Shown here one piece after another: positions 33,079 to 42,533 of a DNA stretch of 64,000 nt (its first letter is position 1; every line of letters begins with the position of its first letter). The notes beneath the pieces are model-generated. The model had not been told where the DNA came from. It made no database searches and saw only the letters and a list, made by a program, of their open reading frames with translations. This DNA comes from Caballeronia sp. dw_276. Its GTDB lineage: Bacteria > Pseudomonadota > Gammaproteobacteria > Burkholderiales > Burkholderiaceae. The stretch covers positions 1-64,000 of the forward strand of contig NZ_JAAVUV010000007.1 in the NCBI RefSeq assembly GCF_018449635.1, in the 5' to 3' direction. The translations under genes were made by a program, and so were the position numbers.

Positions 33079-33510
33079 ATGTTCAAGGCAAAAAAAACCA
33101 CCGGCGTCAGTCAGGCCAAGCTGGCCACGCTGATTGCACACGACGTGCAGATCGCAGGCAATCTCGAATTCAGCGATGGGCTGCGCATGGACGGCCACGT
33201 GAAGGGCAACGTGACCGGACGCCCAGGCGAGCAGACACTGCTGGTGGTCAGCGACCAGGGATCGATCACGGGTAATGTCGTTGCCTATGACATCGTGATC
33301 AACGGGACCATTACCGGCGACGTGACCGTGGAGCATTTCGTGGAACTGCAATCGAATGCGCACGTAAATGGCAACATTTATTATCAGCAATTGCGCATGG
33401 ATGTGGGCGCATCAGTGGAAGGCAAACTTACAAAACGCGACAACACGCTGGCGCCAGTCGAGACGCCCCGGCTCAGTTCCGAAATGACATCGGATTATTC
33501 GAATAGCTAG
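33079..33510 (+). CDS. Bactofilin (polymer-forming cytoskeletal protein)
   Basis: This 143-residue protein has a central right-handed beta-helix with a repeated V/I-x-G-N/D pattern (VQIAGNLEFSDGLRMDGHVK, GNVVAYDIVINGTITGDVTV), flanked by short disordered ends. Bactofilins self-assemble into filaments under the membrane and recruit peptidoglycan enzymes. The ATG follows AAAGGGG. It is the third gene of the M23-membrane protein-bactofilin run. Confidence 0.93.
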   Translation: MFKAKKTTGVSQAKLATLIAHDVQIAGNLEFSDGLRMDGHVKGNVTGRPGEQTLLVVSDQGSITGNVVAYDIVINGTITGDVTVEHFVELQSNAHVNGNIYYQQLRMDVGASVEGKLTKRDNTLAPVETPRLSSEMTSDYSNS

Positions 33511-33683
33511 GCTTTGGTTTTCCAGGCCGGCAACCCCGCCGGCCGCCGGATGAGCGGCCCCGCCCAGGGCACGTTCGCAAATCCGCTAAGATTCATGGAA
33601 GTTCCGGCGCCGGCCGCGTCACGCGTCAGTATTTGAGCGAGGCGGGCCGGGCCGGTTTCGTTACCGTGAGAAGGGCAGACTAC

Positions 33684-34661
33684 ATGCTGGTCAATTGCGC
33701 GGCCTATCAAGATGGCCGCAAGCTCGCCGATGTCCCCATCGACGATATCTCTGCTTACCGGGATGTCCCCGACTGCTTCGTGTGGGTTGCGCTGAAAGAT
33801 CCAGGTCCCGGCGAACTCGCGCACATGACGCACCAGTTCGGGTTGCACGAACTCGCGGTGGAAGATGCCCAGCACGGCCATCAGCGCCCGAAGATCGAGG
33901 AATACACGGATTCGCTCTTTTGCGTGCTCCATACGGTCGAACTCGACGCCGAGAACGAACTCGTGGTCGGCGAGATCAATGTGTTCGTCGGCGAAAATTA
34001 CGTGTTGTCGGTGCGCAACCGGACCAGCCAGGGCTTCCAGGAGGTGCGCAAGCGCTGCGAGCGCGAACCGCATCTGCTCAAGCACGGGCCTGCATTCGTG
34101 ATGTACGCCCTGATCGACAACGTCGTCGACCGCTATTTCCCCATTCTGGAAGCGCTCGGCTCGGAACTCGATGAACTCGAGGAACGCATTTTCGAGCGCA
34201 ATGGCTCTGCGGAATCACGAGTGATCATCGAAGATCTGTATTCGTTGAAACGCCGTCTGGTCCTGCTTCAACATCACACCGCGCCCTTGCTGGAAGCGGT
34301 CAGCAAGCTGTACGGCGGTCGTGCACCAGGCGTATGCAGCGGCATGCAGGACTATTTCCGCGACGTCTACGATCATCTGCAGCGCATTGTGAAGACCGTC
34401 GAGGGGCGCCGGGAAATGGTCGTCACTGCGATTCAGGTCAATCTGGGCCTGATTTCGCTGGCGGAAAGCGAAGTAACCAAGCGTCTGGGGTCTTTTGCAG
34501 CGCTTTTTGCCGTTCCGACCATGATCGCTGGTATCTACGGCATGAATTTCCACAAGATTCCGGAACTGGACTGGTCCTATGGTTACCCGGCCTGCATCAC
34601 GGTGATGCTGATGGTGGACGTGTTCCTTTACTGGCGGTTCCGCAAGGCGGGCTGGCTATAA
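33684..34661 (+). CDS. corA: CorA-family magnesium/cobalt transporter
   Basis: This 325-residue channel starts at ATG 33684 after AAGGG (an open frame continues upstream to 33633 without a better site). A large cytoplasmic domain leads to the gating helix and two C-terminal membrane spans, with the selectivity signature YGMNFHKIPELDW between them. The second span is PACITVMLMVDVFLYWRF. It forms pentamers that let in Mg2+ and Co2+. It is a single gene after the bactofilin run. Confidence 0.92.
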   Translation: MLVNCAAYQDGRKLADVPIDDISAYRDVPDCFVWVALKDPGPGELAHMTHQFGLHELAVEDAQHGHQRPKIEEYTDSLFCVLHTVELDAENELVVGEINVFVGENYVLSVRNRTSQGFQEVRKRCEREPHLLKHGPAFVMYALIDNVVDRYFPILEALGSELDELEERIFERNGSAESRVIIEDLYSLKRRLVLLQHHTAPLLEAVSKLYGGRAPGVCSGMQDYFRDVYDHLQRIVKTVEGRREMVVTAIQVNLGLISLAESEVTKRLGSFAALFAVPTMIAGIYGMNFHKIPELDWSYGYPACITVMLMVDVFLYWRFRKAGWL

Positions 34662-35232
34662 CGGTATAATGGCTCTTTCGATGCTTGGAAGGCGGCGTGA
34701 TGTGAACCTGGAAGTGCGAGCCGCTCAGGTTCGAAAACCACGTCAGCGTTGCAGCATCGGGAGGCGGGGCCTCCGGCGACAGCGGAACTTTTTTCTGATT
34801 TGCTGTCTAACTTGCATAGTGCGCTTTGGCGCAGCGTGTTCGCCACGGCAGCAGCGATCCACCCGGCATTTCAGCGCAGTTTCTGGCTGAATGTCATCGC
34901 CCCGGCAGTGCAGGCTTCGCATCGAAAACGCGGCCCGGCACTCGTCTTCAGAGTCGTCTTCAAAGTTTAAACAGCAGCGACGTCGGCGGATGGCTTAGTC
35001 CATGCGTTATATCGTGTATGACTTTCGGTATTGCGCGCATTACCCCGGCGTTCTTCGACACCTACAGCCCGGCGAAACGGCTGCACTCCGTGTGCGCCGT
35101 GCGCTATTTTTTGCTCGTAACCGCTGATCGACCGCGAGTGCTGAGGCGCTGCGACCGGCTGCAAGCGGGGTTTTACGCATCGAATGCACTATTTCGAGGC
35201 GCGGGCGGGCGCAATACAGGAAATCACGGAAT
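34662..35232. other. Gene-free stretch after corA
   Basis: No convincing gene in 571 bases. A perfect TATAAT (34665-34670) lies directly after the corA stop, but no matching -35 element was found. Open frames such as 34826-35236 give basic, low-complexity translations with no domain. The stretch could hold an untranslated leader or a small RNA; nothing in the sequence proves this. Confidence 0.4.
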
Positions 35233-35532
35233 ATGAAAGAACTGGTCAAGCCGCTCAAGACGTACAAGGGTTACGAGATTCATCCGCTGATCTATCCGCG
35301 CGGAGCACGTCAAGGCGCAGCGGTCCGTGCAGCGGATACGGGTTACGAAGCATCGGTGCGTATCTGCCGCGCGCCGCCGGCTGGCGAGGAAGTCACGGGC
35401 GAAAGCCGCGTGTTCCGCATCGAGCAGGACGGAAGTTTCGAAAATGGCGGACAGGCTCGACGGGCCTGCTTGTTGCATGCGGAAAAATTGATCGATGGAC
35501 AGATCGACGGCCAGACTGTTGCAGATCTGTGA
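35233..35532 (+). CDS. Conserved-looking 99-residue protein of unknown function
   Basis: The protein begins KELVKPLKTYKGYEIHPLIY, has a Gly/Ala-rich centre and ends QARRACLLHAEKLIDGQIDG. It looks like a small alpha/beta soluble protein with alternating charged and hydrophobic residues. No named family recognised. Single gene 90 bases before infA. Confidence 0.65.
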   Translation: MKELVKPLKTYKGYEIHPLIYPRGARQGAAVRAADTGYEASVRICRAPPAGEEVTGESRVFRIEQDGSFENGGQARRACLLHAEKLIDGQIDGQTVADL

Positions 35533-35622
35533 CTATCGGTGATTGTTAAGCAATAAAAGGCATCGCGGTTGCATGCGGGTCTCGCATACAATCGCATCGA
35601 ACGACGAATTTAGGAGCTTTAT

Positions 35623-35892
35623 ATGGCGAAAGAAGAGTTACTCGAGCTGGACGGCATTGTTGATGAAGTGCTTCCCGACAGCCGCTACCGCGTGACGCTG
35701 GACAACGGCGTGGTCGTGGGCGCGTATGCATCGGGCCGCATGCGCAAGAATCACATCCGGATTCTTGCAGGGGATCGCGTGACGCTGGAATTGTCGGTGT
35801 ATGACCTGACGAAAGGCCGGATCAACTTCCGGCACAAGGACGAGCGCGCTACCGGCGGCGGTGGACCACGTCCGCAAATGCGTCGCCGCTAA
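35623..35892 (+). CDS. infA: Translation initiation factor IF-1 (stand-alone copy)
   Basis: This 89-residue OB-fold protein reads [39 protein letters not shown] and [12 protein letters not shown], the IF-1 signature. It binds the A site of the 30S subunit during initiation. AGGAG lies six bases before the ATG. It stands outside the ribosomal-protein operon and has an Arg/Gly-rich C-terminal extension ([12 protein letters not shown]). Beta-proteobacteria such as Burkholderia often have two infA genes; this looks like the second copy. Confidence 0.93.
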   Translation: MAKEELLELDGIVDEVLPDSRYRVTLDNGVVVGAYASGRMRKNHIRILAGDRVTLELSVYDLTKGRINFRHKDERATGGGGPRPQMRRR

Positions 35893-36047
35893 AACCGGAC
35901 GTCCTGGATAAGGCACGCATCAGCGCGCCGTGGACTCTGGTAGAAAACGCAGCAACGCCGAGAGCAAGGCTTCGTCGGCGCCGCCGCTGGATGCTGTCAG
36001 TCAGCATCGCATGGCGCCGATGTCGCTCTCCTGTTCAACAACGACCG

Positions 36048-36929
36048 TTACCCTTTCCGGGCCGCGAGCAATCCGCTCACGCCTAACGCGAAACCGTCTG
36101 CATCGTTTGTTGACGATACAAACGTCGCCCTGTCCTGGACCTGCGCCGACGCCTGCCCCATCGCAATCGACACGCCCGCTACATCGAACATGGCGACGTC
36201 GTTTTGCATATCCCCCAGCACCGCCACGTTTTCCAGCGCCACCCCGGCGAGCTGCGCCAGTTCGCGAATGCCCTCGCCCTTGTTCGCGAGGGGATGCGTG
36301 ATGTCGAGGTAATAGCTTTGCGAGCGCATGGCTGTGGCACGGCCTTTCAGCGTGCCGGCAAACTCGGCTTCCTTGCGTTCGAGCAACGCCGCATCCTTGG
36401 TCGACGCGACGATCTTTTCCACCGAACTCAGGTCGATATCCTCGAAACGCTTCACCACCACCGCGTCGTATCCAACTGTCCGGCGCTCGAGCGGCACGTA
36501 TTCACCGCCGGGATTCGTGATGTACCACTCGTCGTCGATAAACACCCACGCATCTATGCCATCATGCGCCAGGCTTTCCAACGCGGTTTCGGCTGCATCG
36601 CGCGCGAGCCAGTGTGCATGCATGGTCTTCCAGCCGGCGGGATCGACGAGCTTGCCGCCGTTGAACGCGGCAAACGGCGTCTTGATGCCAAGTGTCTCGA
36701 CGATCGTGCGCATGCCCTTGCCCGGGCGGCTGCTCGCCACCGTGAAGCGCACGCCCGCCGCACTCAGATTTCGCACCGCTTCTTTCGCGGGCTCACCCAG
36801 GGTTTTATCGGTGTACAGCAGCGTGCCGTCGCAATCGGTGATCACGAGTTCAACTTTCGATAGCGCGTCCAGCGCCCGGTCGGGATCATTCCGCGAACGT
36901 TTGGTGAGATTCAAATCCTTGGGAATCAT
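36048..36929 (-). CDS. HAD-IIB family sugar phosphatase
   Basis: This 293-residue Cof-type hydrolase starts at ATG 36929, which overlaps the upstream stop as ATGA. Motif I is ELVITDCDGTLLYTD (nucleophile Asp), motif II FTVASSRPGKG, and the late motifs KGEGIRELA and VLGDMQNDVAMFDVAG bind Mg2+. It should remove phosphate from a small sugar phosphate. It is translationally coupled to a glucokinase gene, which suggests a role in glucose-phosphate balance, but the substrate is not known. Confidence 0.88.
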   Translation of the reverse strand: MIPKDLNLTKRSRNDPDRALDALSKVELVITDCDGTLLYTDKTLGEPAKEAVRNLSAAGVRFTVASSRPGKGMRTIVETLGIKTPFAAFNGGKLVDPAGWKTMHAHWLARDAAETALESLAHDGIDAWVFIDDEWYITNPGGEYVPLERRTVGYDAVVVKRFEDIDLSSVEKIVASTKDAALLERKEAEFAGTLKGRATAMRSQSYYLDITHPLANKGEGIRELAQLAGVALENVAVLGDMQNDVAMFDVAGVSIAMGQASAQVQDRATFVSSTNDADGFALGVSGLLAARKG

Positions 36930-37732
36930 TCGAATGTCCCCGGCGGCAATTGACGCGTTTCGCGCACCGAACGCGGATGCCAGAGACGTGCGCCGCCTTC
37001 GATGCCCGCCTCGTTCGATACCACTTTCACGTTGCCCGGCAATTCGAATTTGAGATTGGCCGCGTTGCCGCCGCCGATCCACAGCCGATCGTAGTTCACA
37101 AGAGAACTCAGGATGCCGATGACTTTTTCCACGCGGCGATTCCAGCGCTTGTTGCCTGCCTTGTCGCGCGCGGCGTTGCCCAGATATTCATCGTAAGTCT
37201 TGTTTTTGCTGACCGGGTGATGTGCGAGTTCGAGATGCGGCATCAGTTCGCCATCGCGAAAAAGCGCGGTGCCGGCGCCCGTGCCGAGCGTCAGCACAAG
37301 TTCAATACCCTTCCCTTCGATAGCCGCCAGCCCCTGCATTTCGGCGTCGTTGATGATGCGCACCGGCAAGTGGTGGCCGAGTTGATCCGAAAGCATTTGC
37401 GCGAGCGGGATGTTGCGCCAGCTCTCGTTGCCGAGGTTCGGTGCGGTCAGCACATGGTTGTCGCGCACCACGCCCGGAAATCCGATCGAGATGTGCGTGG
37501 CCGGAAGCGGCTGCATGAGCGGCTCGACCAGTTTTACCAGCGTGTCCACCAGTAATTCCGGCGGGCACGGATGCGGCGTCGCAACCTTCAGGCGCTCGGT
37601 TTTCATGTTCCCATGCGCATCGATGATGGCTGCCTTCAGGCCCGTGCCGCCGACATCGATGGCGAGAATGCGTTCCGCAGCGGATGTTCGTTTCGCCGGC
37701 TTGCTTGCTGTCTTCCTTGCTGCTGTCCCCAT
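36926..37732 (-). CDS. ROK-family polyphosphate/ATP glucokinase
   Basis: This 268-residue kinase is read from ATG 37732. The N-terminal phosphate-binding ILAIDVGGTGLKAAIIDA, THISIGFPGVVRDN, the glucose-binding Asn-Asp in VRIINDAEMQGLAA, and VLTLGTGAGTALFRDG match polyphosphate glucokinases (PPGK), which lack the usual ROK zinc Cys motif, also absent here. It would make glucose-6-phosphate for the adjacent zwf. It lies 11 bases after the zwf stop and overlaps the HAD gene. Confidence 0.88.
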   Translation of the reverse strand: MGTAARKTASKPAKRTSAAERILAIDVGGTGLKAAIIDAHGNMKTERLKVATPHPCPPELLVDTLVKLVEPLMQPLPATHISIGFPGVVRDNHVLTAPNLGNESWRNIPLAQMLSDQLGHHLPVRIINDAEMQGLAAIEGKGIELVLTLGTGAGTALFRDGELMPHLELAHHPVSKNKTYDEYLGNAARDKAGNKRWNRRVEKVIGILSSLVNYDRLWIGGGNAANLKFELPGNVKVVSNEAGIEGGARLWHPRSVRETRQLPPGTFE

Positions 37733-37743
37733 CAGGTTTCTCC

Positions 37744-39297
37744 TCAATTCTTGTCGTCGTGACCGGTGTTCTTCGTGTGTTCGTCGGCAAGCGGGCGCCA
37801 CGTGCGGCCATCGGCCTGCAGCAACGCGTCGGCTTCTTTCGGACCGGCGCTTCCTGCCTCGTAGCCGTGAACCGGCAACGGACCGCCTTCGGGATGCAGC
37901 ACGGCCTCGACCGCCGCCCAACTCGTCTCGATACTGTCCGCGCGCTGGAACAGCGTTTCGTCGCCGAGCATGCAATCGTAGAGCAGCGTTTCGTAGCCTA
38001 CGTTGGGTTTTTCATCGAAGAAATCACCGTACTTGAACGATGACTTCACTGCCCCGACCTGCATCACCGGACCGGGCACCTTCACATTGAAGTCGAAGGT
38101 CGTGCCGTGTTCCGGATCGATGCGCAACGTCAGCACGTTCGGCACCAGCGTATCCACGGGGGTGTCGCGAAACAGCCGGAACGGCACGGCCTTCAGTTGC
38201 ACCGCGATCTCCGTGCGCCGCGCCGTCATGCGCTTGCCCGTGCGCAGGTAGAACGGCACGCCGGCCCAGCGCCAGTTCTCGACAAACACCCGCGCCGCGG
38301 CGTACGTCTCCGTCTGGCTGTCGGGCGCGACGTCCTTTTCCTCGCGATAACCCGGCACACTGGCTGACTTCTCGTACTGGCCAAGCACAACGTCGCTGGC
38401 CTTCAGCGGCTGGATGGCGTCGAAGATCTCGGCTTTCTTGTCGCGGACGGCTTCGGCATCGAAAGAATTTGGCGGTTCCATGGCGACCATGCCGAGCAAC
38501 TGGAACAGGTGGTTCGGAACCATGTCCCGAAACGCGCCGGTTTGCTCGTAAAACCCGCCACGCCCTTCCACGCCGATGGTTTCCGCCGCCGTGATCTGGA
38601 CGTGATCGATATATTCACGCCGGAAAATTGGTTCGAACAACGCGTTGGCGAAGCGCACGGCAAGAATGCTCTGAACGGTGTCCTTGCCGAGGAAATGATC
38701 GATGCGATAAATCTGGTTTTCGCCGGCGAACTTGAGAATGCTCTCATTAAGATCTTTCGCCGATGCGTAGTCGTGCCCAAACGGCTTTTCGATGACCACG
38801 CGCCGGAACGCCTGATCATTTTCTTTCAGCAATCCGGCACGGCCGAGCCGCTCGACAATGGGTTTGAAGAAGCGCGAGCTGACAGCGAGATAAAAAATGA
38901 CATTTCCGCTTTCACCCAAAGTCTGCTTTAGCTTGTTGAATACGTCATCCGTTTCGAACTCGCCTGCAACATACTCCAGGCGGTCTGCAATCCACTTCCA
39001 TGCCTGTTCGTTGAGCTGGGATGTATGAAAAGCGCCGGCTTTGTCGGCGGCGAATTTCTTGAGCGATTCAGTCAGCTGGTCACGCCAGACGCTGGTTTCA
39101 AGTTCGCCGTGATTGACGCCAATGATTTTCATCTTGTCGTCAAGCAGACCGTCCGACGAGAGGTTGTACAGTGCCGGCATCAAGAGCCGCTTGGTCAGGT
39201 CGCCGGCAGCGCCGAAGATCACGAGGGTGCAAGGCGGGGCGGGATGTTTGCCGGGAGCCGGCGGGGAGGATGTAGCGGTAGCAAGTGGGGTCGACAT
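37744..39297 (-). CDS. zwf: Glucose-6-phosphate 1-dehydrogenase
   Basis: This 517-residue enzyme oxidises glucose-6-phosphate to 6-phosphogluconolactone, feeding the Entner-Doudoroff and pentose phosphate routes. It shows VIFGAAGDLTKRLLMPALYN, VIEKPFGHDYASAKDLN, the active-site YRIDHFLGKDTVQS and VPFYLRTGKRM. ATG 39297 gives an N-terminus with a short Pro/Ser-rich leader. First gene of a zwf-glucokinase-HAD operon. Confidence 0.96.
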   Translation of the reverse strand: MSTPLATATSSPPAPGKHPAPPCTLVIFGAAGDLTKRLLMPALYNLSSDGLLDDKMKIIGVNHGELETSVWRDQLTESLKKFAADKAGAFHTSQLNEQAWKWIADRLEYVAGEFETDDVFNKLKQTLGESGNVIFYLAVSSRFFKPIVERLGRAGLLKENDQAFRRVVIEKPFGHDYASAKDLNESILKFAGENQIYRIDHFLGKDTVQSILAVRFANALFEPIFRREYIDHVQITAAETIGVEGRGGFYEQTGAFRDMVPNHLFQLLGMVAMEPPNSFDAEAVRDKKAEIFDAIQPLKASDVVLGQYEKSASVPGYREEKDVAPDSQTETYAAARVFVENWRWAGVPFYLRTGKRMTARRTEIAVQLKAVPFRLFRDTPVDTLVPNVLTLRIDPEHGTTFDFNVKVPGPVMQVGAVKSSFKYGDFFDEKPNVGYETLLYDCMLGDETLFQRADSIETSWAAVEAVLHPEGGPLPVHGYEAGSAGPKEADALLQADGRTWRPLADEHTKNTGHDDKN

Positions 39298-39505
39298 AGG
39301 GTTCTTTAAAAGAAGAGTTGAGCGCACTGCCTATTAAAGACCATGTTAGCCGTCTCACAGTTCAAAATCATGACCAAACGGCGGGCTTATGCTCGTCGCC
39401 GTATGCAATATGTAAACAAGGGCAGGTCTGTGCCGTAGAATGACGGCACCCTTTCGGCGGCACGCCCGGCCTAGTTTTTCCCTCATCAGGGCAGGAGTTC
39501 CACAC

Positions 39506-40345
39506 ATGATTCAGACAGTCTCGCCGGCGCAGCTCGCCGCCTACTTCGACCGTATCGGCTATACCGGCCCGCGTGAAGCGAGCGGCGAAACGCTGGCCGC
39601 GCTGCACCGGCTGCATCCGCAGGCCATCCCGTTCGAGAACATCGACACGCTGCTTGGGCTCACGCCGCGGCTCGATCTCGAGTCGGTGTTTGCGAAGCTG
39701 GTGAGCGCGCGGCGCGGTGGTTATTGTTTCGAACACAACCTTCTGTTTCGTGCGGTGCTCGAGACCATCGGGTTCGAAACGACCGGGCTTGCAGCGCGCG
39801 TGCTATGGGCTGATCCGGATGCCATGCTGCCGCGTACGCACATGATGTTGCTGGTGGAAACGCCTGACGAGACATGGCTCGCCGATGTGGGTTTCGGCAG
39901 CATGACGCTCACCGCGCCCCTCGTGTTCGATAACGGCCGCGAACAGGCCACGCCGCACGAAACCTTTCGCCTCGATCTGATCGAGCGTGGCGACTTCAAG
40001 CTGCTGGTGAAGCTCGGCGACACATGGAAGCCCGTGTACAGGTTCGATCTCGAACCGCAGGTACCGTCCGACTACGACATGGCGAACCATTACGTGTCCA
40101 CGCTGCCCGATTCGGTCTTCGTCAATCACCTGATCGTGGGGCGCGTGGTTCCGGGGCAGCGCCAGACCTTGTTTGATCGGACGCTGACGCGCCGGGGCAA
40201 GGCCGAAGAGCATCGTGACATCGCCACAGCCGCCGAGGCGCGCGACGCACTGGAAGACACGTTCGGCCTCTCATTGCCGGCAGACGCCAAGGTCGGAAAA
40301 TTGCTTGAACGCCTGGTTGCGCGATCCGCATCCGCCACGACCTGA
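39506..40345 (+). CDS. nat: Arylamine N-acetyltransferase
   Basis: This 279-residue enzyme moves acetyl groups from acetyl-CoA to arylamines or hydrazines through a Cys-His-Asp triad: Cys in RRGGYCFEHN, His in LPRTHMMLLVETP and Asp in TWLADVGFGSMTL. AGGAG precedes ATG 39506. Length and motif spacing are normal for bacterial NAT. Single gene upstream of the transpeptidase gene. Confidence 0.94.
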   Translation: MIQTVSPAQLAAYFDRIGYTGPREASGETLAALHRLHPQAIPFENIDTLLGLTPRLDLESVFAKLVSARRGGYCFEHNLLFRAVLETIGFETTGLAARVLWADPDAMLPRTHMMLLVETPDETWLADVGFGSMTLTAPLVFDNGREQATPHETFRLDLIERGDFKLLVKLGDTWKPVYRFDLEPQVPSDYDMANHYVSTLPDSVFVNHLIVGRVVPGQRQTLFDRTLTRRGKAEEHRDIATAAEARDALEDTFGLSLPADAKVGKLLERLVARSASATT

Positions 40346-40369
40346 CCCATAACTTGACTTGGCCGAAGC

Positions 40370-42073
40370 ATGCGTAAAACCGCCAGGCGCGCTCACGAGT
40401 CGTATCGAACGCCCGTGAAGAACGCCGTTCTCGAAAGCCGGCTGCCACAGTGGCGCTCCACCTTCATTGTCATGCTGATGTTCGCCGCGTTCGCGACGCT
40501 GGCGGCGCGCGCGCTGTGGGTGCAGGTCGTGAACCAGGACTTCTACATCGGCGAGGGGCAAAAGCGTTATCAGCGCACCCTCGAGCTGGCCGCCACGCGC
40601 GGGCGCATTGTCGATCGTAATGGCGCGATGCTCGCGGTCAGCCTCGCGACCTACTCGATCTGGGCAACGCCGTCCCGTTTCAGTCCGGAAACGCGGCCGC
40701 ATGTTGCGCGGCTTCTCGACATGCCCGAGAAGGAACTTGCACGCCGGCTGGGAACGGAGCGTTCGTTCGTCCTGCTCAAACGCCAGGTCGACGCCGACCA
40801 GGCAACGCGCATCGCGGAAACGGGGCTTGCCGGCGTGACACTCGTCGCGGATACGAAACGCTTTTATCCCGAGGGGGAATCGGCGGCGCATATAGTCGGG
40901 TTCACGGATAACGAGGACAAGGGCCAGGAAGGCGTCGAGCTCGCGGCCAACGATCGCCTGACCGGCGAGCACGGTCAGCGCGAAGTGATTCGAGACCGGC
41001 TGGGACGCGTCGTCTCGGAGATTGGTGAAGCCGAGTTGCCGGAGAATGGCGAGACAATCCATCTGACTATCGACCGGCGCATCCAGCAGCTTGCGCATAC
41101 ACAACTCGCGGCGGCAATTACAAAACACAAGGCACGCGCGGGCAGCGTGGTCGTGCTCGATGCCAAGAACGGCGAAATCCTCGCGCTCGCCAATTATCCG
41201 ACCTTCGATCCGAACGACCGCTCGCGCCTGACTGGCGACCAGCTGCGCAATCGGGCGCTGACCGACACGTTCGAACCCGGCTCCACCATCAAGCCGCTGG
41301 TCGCGGCGCTTGCCATCGATATGGGTCAGGTTCGGCCCGATACGCGGATCGATACATCGCCGGGCACGTTCAAGCTCGGCCCGAACACGATCCACGATAC
41401 ATCCAATCACGGCGTGATCACGGTGTCGGAAGCGGTGCAGATGTCGAGCAATATCGCGTTGACCAAGCTCTCGCTCAAGCTGCCCGCGCAGACAGTTTGG
41501 GACAAGTACCGGCAATATGGCATCGGGCAGGCGCCGGAACTGACCTTCCCGGGCGCCGCGACCGGCCGCCTGCGGGCATACCAGCGCTGGCGGCCGATCG
41601 AACAAGCGACCATGGCCTACGGTTACGGCCTGTCCCTGTCGCTTTTGCAGATTGCGCAGGTTTATACGGCTTACGCGGGCACGGGCGAGTTCCGCCAGTC
41701 CACGCTCGTGCGCGGCAAGCCTGCACCGGAACCCGTTCAGGTTACCAAGGCCACGACGGCAGCGGCTGTGCGCGACATGCTCGAACTCGCGATGGGACCC
41801 CGTGGCACGGGACGTGCGGCAGCAGTAGAGGGTTATCGCGTGGGCGGAAAGACCGGCACGGCACGCAAGCAGGTTGGGCGCACGTATGCTGCGAACAAGT
41901 ATCGCGCGTCGTTTGTCGGAATGGCGCCCATGAGCGACCCGCAAGTGATTGTCGCGGTGATGATCGATGAACCTTCGGCAGGCTCGTATTACGGCGGCAC
42001 CGTGGCGGGGCCGGTGTTTTCAGGCGTTGTTGGCGGGACCATGCAGCTTCTGGGCGTGCCACCGGACGCGTGA
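40370..42073 (+). CDS. FtsI/PBP3-like class B penicillin-binding protein (second copy)
   Basis: This 567-residue inner-membrane transpeptidase has one N-terminal span (STFIVMLMFAAFATLAARAL), a dimerisation domain (ATRGRIVDRNGAMLAVSLA) and a transpeptidase domain. The SxxK is in EPGSTIKPLVAAL, SxN in QMSSNIALTKLS and KTG in RVGGKTGTARKQ. It cross-links septal peptidoglycan. It lies outside the dcw division cluster and lacks its neighbours, so it is probably an ftsI paralogue with a specialised role. Confidence 0.92.
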   Translation: MRKTARRAHESYRTPVKNAVLESRLPQWRSTFIVMLMFAAFATLAARALWVQVVNQDFYIGEGQKRYQRTLELAATRGRIVDRNGAMLAVSLATYSIWATPSRFSPETRPHVARLLDMPEKELARRLGTERSFVLLKRQVDADQATRIAETGLAGVTLVADTKRFYPEGESAAHIVGFTDNEDKGQEGVELAANDRLTGEHGQREVIRDRLGRVVSEIGEAELPENGETIHLTIDRRIQQLAHTQLAAAITKHKARAGSVVVLDAKNGEILALANYPTFDPNDRSRLTGDQLRNRALTDTFEPGSTIKPLVAALAIDMGQVRPDTRIDTSPGTFKLGPNTIHDTSNHGVITVSEAVQMSSNIALTKLSLKLPAQTVWDKYRQYGIGQAPELTFPGAATGRLRAYQRWRPIEQATMAYGYGLSLSLLQIAQVYTAYAGTGEFRQSTLVRGKPAPEPVQVTKATTAAAVRDMLELAMGPRGTGRAAAVEGYRVGGKTGTARKQVGRTYAANKYRASFVGMAPMSDPQVIVAVMIDEPSAGSYYGGTVAGPVFSGVVGGTMQLLGVPPDA

Positions 42074-42161
42074 TGCGCCGATACGTAAACCGTAAGGCCG
42101 CTGTGATGTAATTGGCATGATTGAAGTCAATGCCGCTGCGGCCGAATTTTTGAAGGACACC

Positions 42162-42509
42162 ATGAAAAAAATTGCCTGCGCTCTCGCGCTTCCCTTGTTT
42201 TTGCTTCAGGCCTGCGGCCAGTTCCACAACGCTGACGCCGGACAACCCGAAGTCGAAACTGCTACCAACGCATCGGTGACGAGCATTGTTCAGTGCCTGA
42301 CGGACGAAGCACAAAAGCACGACGCGAAGTTTAAGAAAACCCCGATTCCCCAAGGCACCATGCTCGAATTCGGCGATTCGAACGTAATCAAGGTTCGATT
42401 CGACAACGGCGAAACCTCGTACCGGTTTTATCCAGGCGAACGGCATGTATCCAATTTGTGGCTTGAGGGCGCGAGCAAGAAATGCGCGCCGGGAACCAAC
42501 GGTTCCTGA
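42162..42509 (+). CDS. Small lipoprotein of unknown function
   Basis: The start at ATG 42162, after AAGGA, gives KKIACALALPLFLLQACGQF, a lipoprotein signal with lipobox LQAC and Cys at residue 18. The mature part is about 98 residues with two Cys and a YRFYPGERHVSNLW segment. It should be anchored in the envelope. No family recognised. Confidence 0.75.
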   Translation: MKKIACALALPLFLLQACGQFHNADAGQPEVETATNASVTSIVQCLTDEAQKHDAKFKKTPIPQGTMLEFGDSNVIKVRFDNGETSYRFYPGERHVSNLWLEGASKKCAPGTNGS

Positions 42510-42533
42510 TGAGCACGCTTTTTAGATATCAAC

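Noticed and set aside
34665..34670. TATAAT as a defined promoter
   Set aside because: No -35 element at 16-18 bases and no gene start soon after; listed only as an observation.
40271..41944. 557-residue minus-strand open frame opposite the transpeptidase gene
   Set aside because: Antisense shadow, Arg-rich; the plus-strand gene carries the SxxK, SxN and KTG motifs.
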